Shown one piece after another: positions 10,570 through 14,386 of a DNA stretch of 14,386 nucleotides. The notes under the pieces were generated by a model. It ran no database searches. It was not told where the DNA came from and worked only from the letters and a program-made list of their open reading frames with translations. The number at the start of each line of letters is the position of its first letter. Positions within the stretch are counted from its first letter, which is position 1. The translations under genes and the position numbers were made by a program. Source of the stretch: Ophiosphaerella korrae (lineage: Eukaryota > Ascomycota > Dothideomycetes > Pleosporales > Phaeosphaeriaceae). Where the stretch lies: positions 1 to 14,386 of the forward strand of contig JALNQF010000777.1 in the NCBI GenBank assembly GCA_028456385.1, in the 5' to 3' direction.

Positions 10570-11560
10570 AGAGTTACTACTATAGTACTTACTAGTATAG
10601 TGTCCCTTTTTGTAGTACTTAAAGTATTTAATAGTAGACTTATCTACTAACTTATTTTAGGGGTTCTTTGTATCCCTTTTTATTTAGGCCTTTTTTAAGT
10701 TTTCTTTACCTACACTATTTATATAGGGCTCTTGTAATTTTATTATATTACGTAAGTTATACTTAAGCGTTAAGCTTAAGGTAATAAAGTCTTCTCTTGT
10801 CGCTAAAAGCTAATAATAGTTAGTAATTACCCTTTATAGTTTAGGCTATAGTTTTAAAAAGAGGTGCTAAATCCTTTATTCTTCTATATACTAAAGAAGC
10901 TAATCTTTAAAGATATCTAGATATCTAGTAAAGGATCTTATACTTTATTCCTTACGTTAAGTAGCTATAGTATATACTGTTACTACTTCTAGGCTATAGT
11001 TAATAAGGTTAGAGAGTAGGTTTAGTAAGTACTTTTTAAAGTACTCCTAAGTAAGAGGTTTATCTATATTTAGATTGCGTTTAATATACGTATACTATTA
11101 TTTACGTAGGTCTCCCTTAAGGTATTATATAGCCTAAAGGACTTTATCCTTTTCTACTCTAAAGTCCTAGAGTATAAAGTAAAATACTATTTTATATAAG
11201 TAATAGTACTCCTAGTATTCTTTTAGAGATTTGCCTTTATATACTATAGGCTCTTTAGAGTAAAGTGTACGCTTTACGCGCGTATTATTAACTAAGGAGT
11301 CTACGTTGCGCTTTTAAGAAGTAATAATAGTAACCTTAGAGTTATTTTTAGGGGTTACAGCGTAAAGAGTAGTTTGTTCTTGTTCTAGACGTATAATCTT
11401 ATCTTTTAGAGCGGAGTGTACGTAGTTAAGCTAATTTATCGCGTCTAGTAGTTACTTTGTAAATGTATTCTTTAATTGTTACTAGCGTACTTAGTACGTA
11501 ACCTAGCTGCGCGCCGCTTACGCTCTATATAAGGTCTTGTTTAACTATTAACTATATATT
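10570..11560 (-). pseudogene. Element A gag
   Basis: Degraded capsid/nucleocapsid gene. The frame containing RVEKDKVL-AI-YLKGD (from 11160) resembles the capsid helix region of the Retrotrans_gag family. It continues in the same frame to one CCHC zinc knuckle at 10626-10585, where the three Cys are now Tyr (YFKY-YKKG-H-YTSK-Y) and the His and Gly survive. Pol starts about 40 bases further in another frame, so a frameshift or an indel connects them. The N-terminal limit is uncertain; no ATG was confirmed, and RIP would turn ATG into ATA. Confidence 0.85.
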
Positions 11561-11618
11561 TTCTTCTATTGTTATAGCCTATCGTAAAGAGTATATTATT
11601 ATTATCCCTAGACTATTA

Positions 11619-11635
11619 GCAAAGAAGTATTATTA
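11619..11635 (-). other. Candidate primer binding site of element A
   Basis: Sequence immediately inside the 5' LTR reads TAATAATACTTCTTTGC on the minus strand. A PBS normally starts TGG there; TAA could be a RIP-altered TGG, but no specific tRNA match was established. It is placed by position only. Confidence 0.3.
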
Positions 11636-11913
11636 TATTAAGAAGTAGCTAGAAGATAATAGTACTTGCTATAGGCTATAGGAGATAGTAAAGGGATAAT
11701 AGATAGTATTCGATAGTACTACTAGTATCTAAGGGAGAATAATACTTACTTTACTCTCTTTATAAGTATTAAGCCTTTTATGCGCCTATATAGCGTACTA
11801 GCTCTACTTTAGATTATAACTATATAATGTTATAATCTTTAGTGTATTAGCCCTACCCCTAACTTGTACTAGAGTTTACGAGAGTCTCGAGTGTTTAACA
11901 AACCCTCGTTATA
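11636..11913 (-). repeat. Element A 5' LTR (right)
   Basis: Pairs with 5198-5475. This copy keeps more G/C, including CTCGAG and CCCTCG near 11886-11909, so it is the less mutated LTR. Its outer edge is followed by the TATAG target duplication. On the minus strand it begins TATAACGAGG, consistent with an ancestral TG start. Confidence 0.97.
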
Positions 11914-11918
11914 TATAG
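11914..11918. repeat. Target-site duplication TATAG, right copy
   Basis: Matches 5193-5197 and marks the integration point of element A in element B. Confidence 0.92.
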
Positions 11919-12484
11919 TTTCTCTTAAATATATTCTTTTAATAGTTTTAGTCCTAGCCTAATTACTATATATTCTTTATTAAGTATTCTAATTATTTTT
12001 TAACTTTAGATATCTTTCTTTATAATTATATTAGTATAATTATATTCTTTTCTTCTTATTAGCTATATATAGTTACGTACCGTAAATTCTCTATATATAT
12101 AGTAATTTGTATTTAGGTATAATATCTATAATATTTTAGTATATACTAGATGTTTTAGGTCTATTTTCTTATTGTCTCCTTCTTAGTATTTATCTTTTCT
12201 AGGTCCTACTATTACTAGGATATAGTATACTATTAGTATACGTAGTGTATAGGCTTTATTAATCTATTATATTTTTTTTACAAGAAACTACTATTCTCTT
12301 TATATAAGTATTCTTCTTATTATAACTATATATTACTCTATCTATTTTTAGAATATTATAAACTTTATTACTTTAGGATTACGTTCTTTCTATTCTTTAT
12401 ATACTTCCTCTATACTTATAACTAGTAAGTATTTCTAAATAAACTTCTATTCTTTATTTTATTCCTTTATATCTATTATTATAT
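11919..12484 (-). pseudogene. Element B segment after gag, unidentified
   Basis: A minus-strand frame (codon start at 12360) stays readable from about 12484 to the edge of element A with only TAA/TAG interruptions, giving segments such as RIEVYLEILTSYKYRGS and KRIVVSCKKNIID. It follows gag after a frame change at about 12485 and precedes the B protease across the A insertion, so it is probably the gag-protease linker or a gag extension. No protease or integrase motif was found in it. Confidence 0.45.
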
Positions 12485-13856
12485 AGCTATTATAGCTATA
12501 TAACTTTAACTAAGCGTATTTAGTACTTCTTATATTATTTTAACTTTTATCTCTTTATCTAGTACTAGTCTTCTAGCCTAGATTAATAAGGTCTAGGGCT
12601 TCTTCCTTTTTAAGTCTTCTATTAGTAGGTCTATTATATAAGCTATTTCTTCTAGCTATACTTTTATTCTATTTTCTTTTATTACTACTACTCTATACTT
12701 CTATAAAAACTATTCTACTTTCTACTTACTAGAAAACTATATATAGTAGTTATCTTTATAATAAAAGGTTTAATAGAGTATTATATATTATATTTCTTTA
12801 CTCCTAGCTACTTTCTTTTAAGGTTTAGCTTACGCTTTTTGTACTTCTTTCTTGTTTTTAGTTATTTTTAACTAAGTTTCTTTTTTTAGGTCTTTACTTC
12901 TATAGTCTTTTATAAAGTATTTTAGTTTCCTATATTTATAATATACTATATCTTTCTTTTATTTAGAATAGTAGTCTTTTATATAATAGCTTTTCTTACT
13001 ATAGTTAAAGTATATAAAGTCTTTATTCTTCTTTCTCTTTTTATCTTTATTAGCGTTAAGGATTATAGAGTCTTTAGTATCTTAGTTTCTAGGTTGTCCT
13101 CTATATTTATTCTTCTTCTATTCTTAAAGATTATTGTTAATTTATATTACTTATTACTTTAGAGCTTCTAGTATTCTTAGTTTCTCTATATAGATTATTT
13201 TGTATTGTATTTTTAAGTTTAGTCTTTGTTTAAATTATAATATTAGAAATACTTTCTTCTATTCTATATTTTGTAATAGTTACTTAAACTATAATATATA
13301 CTTAGGAATACTTTTATATTATATAAGCCTTTTAAGCTTTTTTTTTAGCTTAGTAGGTAATATCTATATCTCTTAATACTACTTTTATTTATTTAGTAAA
13401 GTATTTACAACATCTAAAGATAGCTTTTATTTTATCTTTCTATATTTCTAGAGCGTATATTATATAGTTTATTTAGTAAGACTTAAACTATATTATTATA
13501 TCTTCTTTAAGGTATATTCTAATATATATTACCTTCTTATCTTCTCTATTAAAGTATAGTACTTATATATTAATCTAGAGTTATACTACTACTATAAAAG
13601 GTCTTAGTTTTTCTTTTATTTTATTAAACTTCTTAAGTACTAGTATTTTTACTAGTTTCTTTATTATACTTATTTCTAGTCTTTAGGTAATTTATTCTAT
13701 CTAGTTTTATACTTCTATAATAGCTTTAATTTATACTTAATTTTACTTTACGTAGTTCTAAAGTTCTTTATTCTATATTTCTAAGGTATTAATTACTATC
13801 TTTATATCTTCTTTTTTAGAGATTAAGTTATTTAAGTAATCCTTAATTACCTTCTA
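12485..13856 (-). pseudogene. Element B gag with two zinc knuckles, N-terminus cut by the inverted repeat
   Basis: Degraded Ty3/gypsy capsid-nucleocapsid gene of about 455 codons. A single minus-strand frame covers most of it. The capsid part includes QFKQRLNLKIQ-like and IIYIEKLRILEALK stretches followed by INNNL-E-KKNKYRG, resembling the end of the Retrotrans_gag domain. A basic linker (KDKKRKKNKD) leads to two CCHC knuckles. The first about 40 codons at the right read best in another frame (VIKDYLNNLISKKED), so one indel lies near 13740. The right inverted repeat cuts the 5' end; no ATG or 5' LTR remains. After the knuckles the frame continues to a cluster of stops near 12485. Confidence 0.82.
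12902..13012 (-). other. Two CCHC zinc knuckles of element B Gag, RIP-altered
   Basis: Knuckle 1 (13012-12971) reads YFNYSKKSYYIKDY and knuckle 2 (12943-12902) reads YYKYRKLKYFIKDY. Every Cys (TGC/TGT) has become Tyr (TAC/TAT) and each His (CAT/CAC) has also become Tyr. Spacing C-x2-C-x4-H-x4-C is exact in both. Such knuckles bind packaged RNA in working elements. Confidence 0.85.
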
Positions 13857-13862
13857 TACTAC

Positions 13863-14386
13863 AGTAGGGTGACACGAAAAAAAAGCCTAAAAAAAAGTTA
13901 TAGTTTTTAACTAGTAATAACTCTACGAATATAAGAGCTAAAAATATAAGCGAACATAAATCCTAAAGAAAATATTAGGGTCTATATTTTAGTCTCCTAT
14001 GATTTTTGATTACTAAGCAGATACGAGCTAGGATTTAAACTGTTTCGAGGACTTTTTTTAAGCTAACTTCAAAGCTTAATAATTTTTTTATTTTTAGTAT
14101 CTTTTTCTATTATTTTTTAATATAAGTTAGATATATATAGTTAAATTAATATAGTTGAGTTATACTTAATTCTAATTATTTAAAGAGTAGATATTAAGTA
14201 AAAGATATAAAAGTAAACTTTTACTAAAAACTTATATTTATTAGCTATAACCTATTAGTATTAATACTTAGTAGAATAATATTTAGCTAGTATATAGTCC
14301 TACTAACGTTTTTTTCTTTATTATATAGATTTTTCTATAGATTCTTATAATATAAGCGCTTCTTTTTCTTTTTTTACTATATTAAA
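13863..14386 (-). repeat. Right terminal inverted repeat (524 bp, perfect)
   Basis: Exact reverse complement of positions 1-524. On its inner side it abuts the N-terminal end of a degraded Ty3/gypsy gag. Both copies end precisely at the window edges, so the flanking target site cannot be seen. Perfect identity here contrasts with the roughly 7-8 percent divergence of the LTR pair inside the window. Confidence 0.97.

Larger units (their letters stand above)
5198..11913 (-). mobile_element. Element A: complete but RIP-killed Ty3/gypsy chromovirus
   Basis: A 6716-bp LTR retrotransposon in minus orientation with all structural landmarks: 278-bp LTRs, TATAG target duplication, a polypurine tract inside the 3' LTR, gag with one CCHC knuckle, and pol in the order protease-RT-RNase H-integrase-chromodomain. 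Integrase after RT makes it Ty3/gypsy; the chromodomain makes it a chromovirus, a group that commonly targets histone-marked chromatin. It is nested in element B. Multiple RIP-type stops and lost catalytic residues show it cannot be autonomous. About 1.2 kb between pol and the 3' LTR is longer than usual for the group. Confidence 0.95.
1..14386. mobile_element. Possible composite unit bounded by long inverted repeats
   Basis: The whole window is framed by the 524-bp inverted repeats, which is the outline of a TIR element. However, the cargo is entirely degraded Ty3/gypsy sequence, and no transposase, tyrosine recombinase or protein-primed polymerase was recognised. A TIR-type mobile element that is non-autonomous, a foldback duplication, or an assembly palindrome would all look like this. 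The structure is seen directly; mobility is inference only. Confidence 0.3.

Noticed and set aside
5198..11913. The two 278-bp repeats as an independent tandem pair
   Set aside because: Their spacing, TATAG target duplication, polypurine tract and enclosed gag-pol show they are the LTRs of one element.
1..14386. Linear invertron-type plasmid of fungal mitochondria
   Set aside because: Long inverted ends fit, but the interior lacks any DNA or RNA polymerase frame and is made of RIP-mutated nuclear Ty3/gypsy elements.
1..14386. Polinton/Maverick element
   Set aside because: Span and TIR length are in range, but no protein-primed polymerase, capsid, ATPase or cysteine protease was seen, and the integrases present belong to LTR retroelements.
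1..14386. CRISPR array or bacterial origin
   Set aside because: No regularly spaced repeats; RIP-type mutation and Ty3/gypsy chromovirus content point to a fungal nuclear genome.

Overview
This window looks like heterochromatic, repeat-filled DNA from a filamentous ascomycete (Pezizomycotina). It is extremely AT-rich. CpA and its complement TpG are nearly absent over most of the length, while some CpG survives. Almost every coding relic is broken by TAA/TAG at places where a Gln or Trp codon is expected, and conserved residues are changed by C-to-T or G-to-A steps (Asp to Asn, Cys to Tyr, Gly to Arg or Ser). That is the footprint of repeat-induced point mutation (RIP). I see no intact protein gene, tRNA, rRNA or CRISPR array. 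The species cannot be told.

Layout. (1) The two window ends are a perfect 524-bp inverted repeat (1-524 and 13863-14386). (2) Inside lie the remains of an old minus-strand Ty3/gypsy element, called B here: gag with two CCHC zinc knuckles at the right (about 12485-13856), and protease, reverse transcriptase, RNase H and integrase at the left (about 531-4650). The RT-RNase H-integrase block of B is present twice in tandem. No LTRs of B are visible; its integrase and gag run straight into the inverted repeats. (3) B is interrupted by a complete younger minus-strand Ty3/gypsy element, called A (5198-11913). A has two 278-bp LTRs, a 5-bp target duplication TATAG, a polypurine tract, gag, a single-frame pol ending in a chromodomain (a chromovirus), and about 1.2 kb of extra, unexplained sequence between pol and the 3' LTR. 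(4) A less mutated island (about 4655-5075) with TG...CA ends and an internal hairpin sits beside the B protease and may be a solo LTR of a third family.

Inferred order of events: B inserted and was degraded; part of its pol was duplicated; A inserted into B and was degraded by RIP (its LTRs differ at about 21 of 278 sites, all transitions); the terminal repeats became identical last, because they show no such divergence. The perfect inverted ends around otherwise dead retroelement DNA are the most unusual part. They could mark a recently mobilised or gene-converted composite element, a foldback duplication, or an assembly artefact. The window stops exactly at the repeat ends, so no target-site duplication can be examined.
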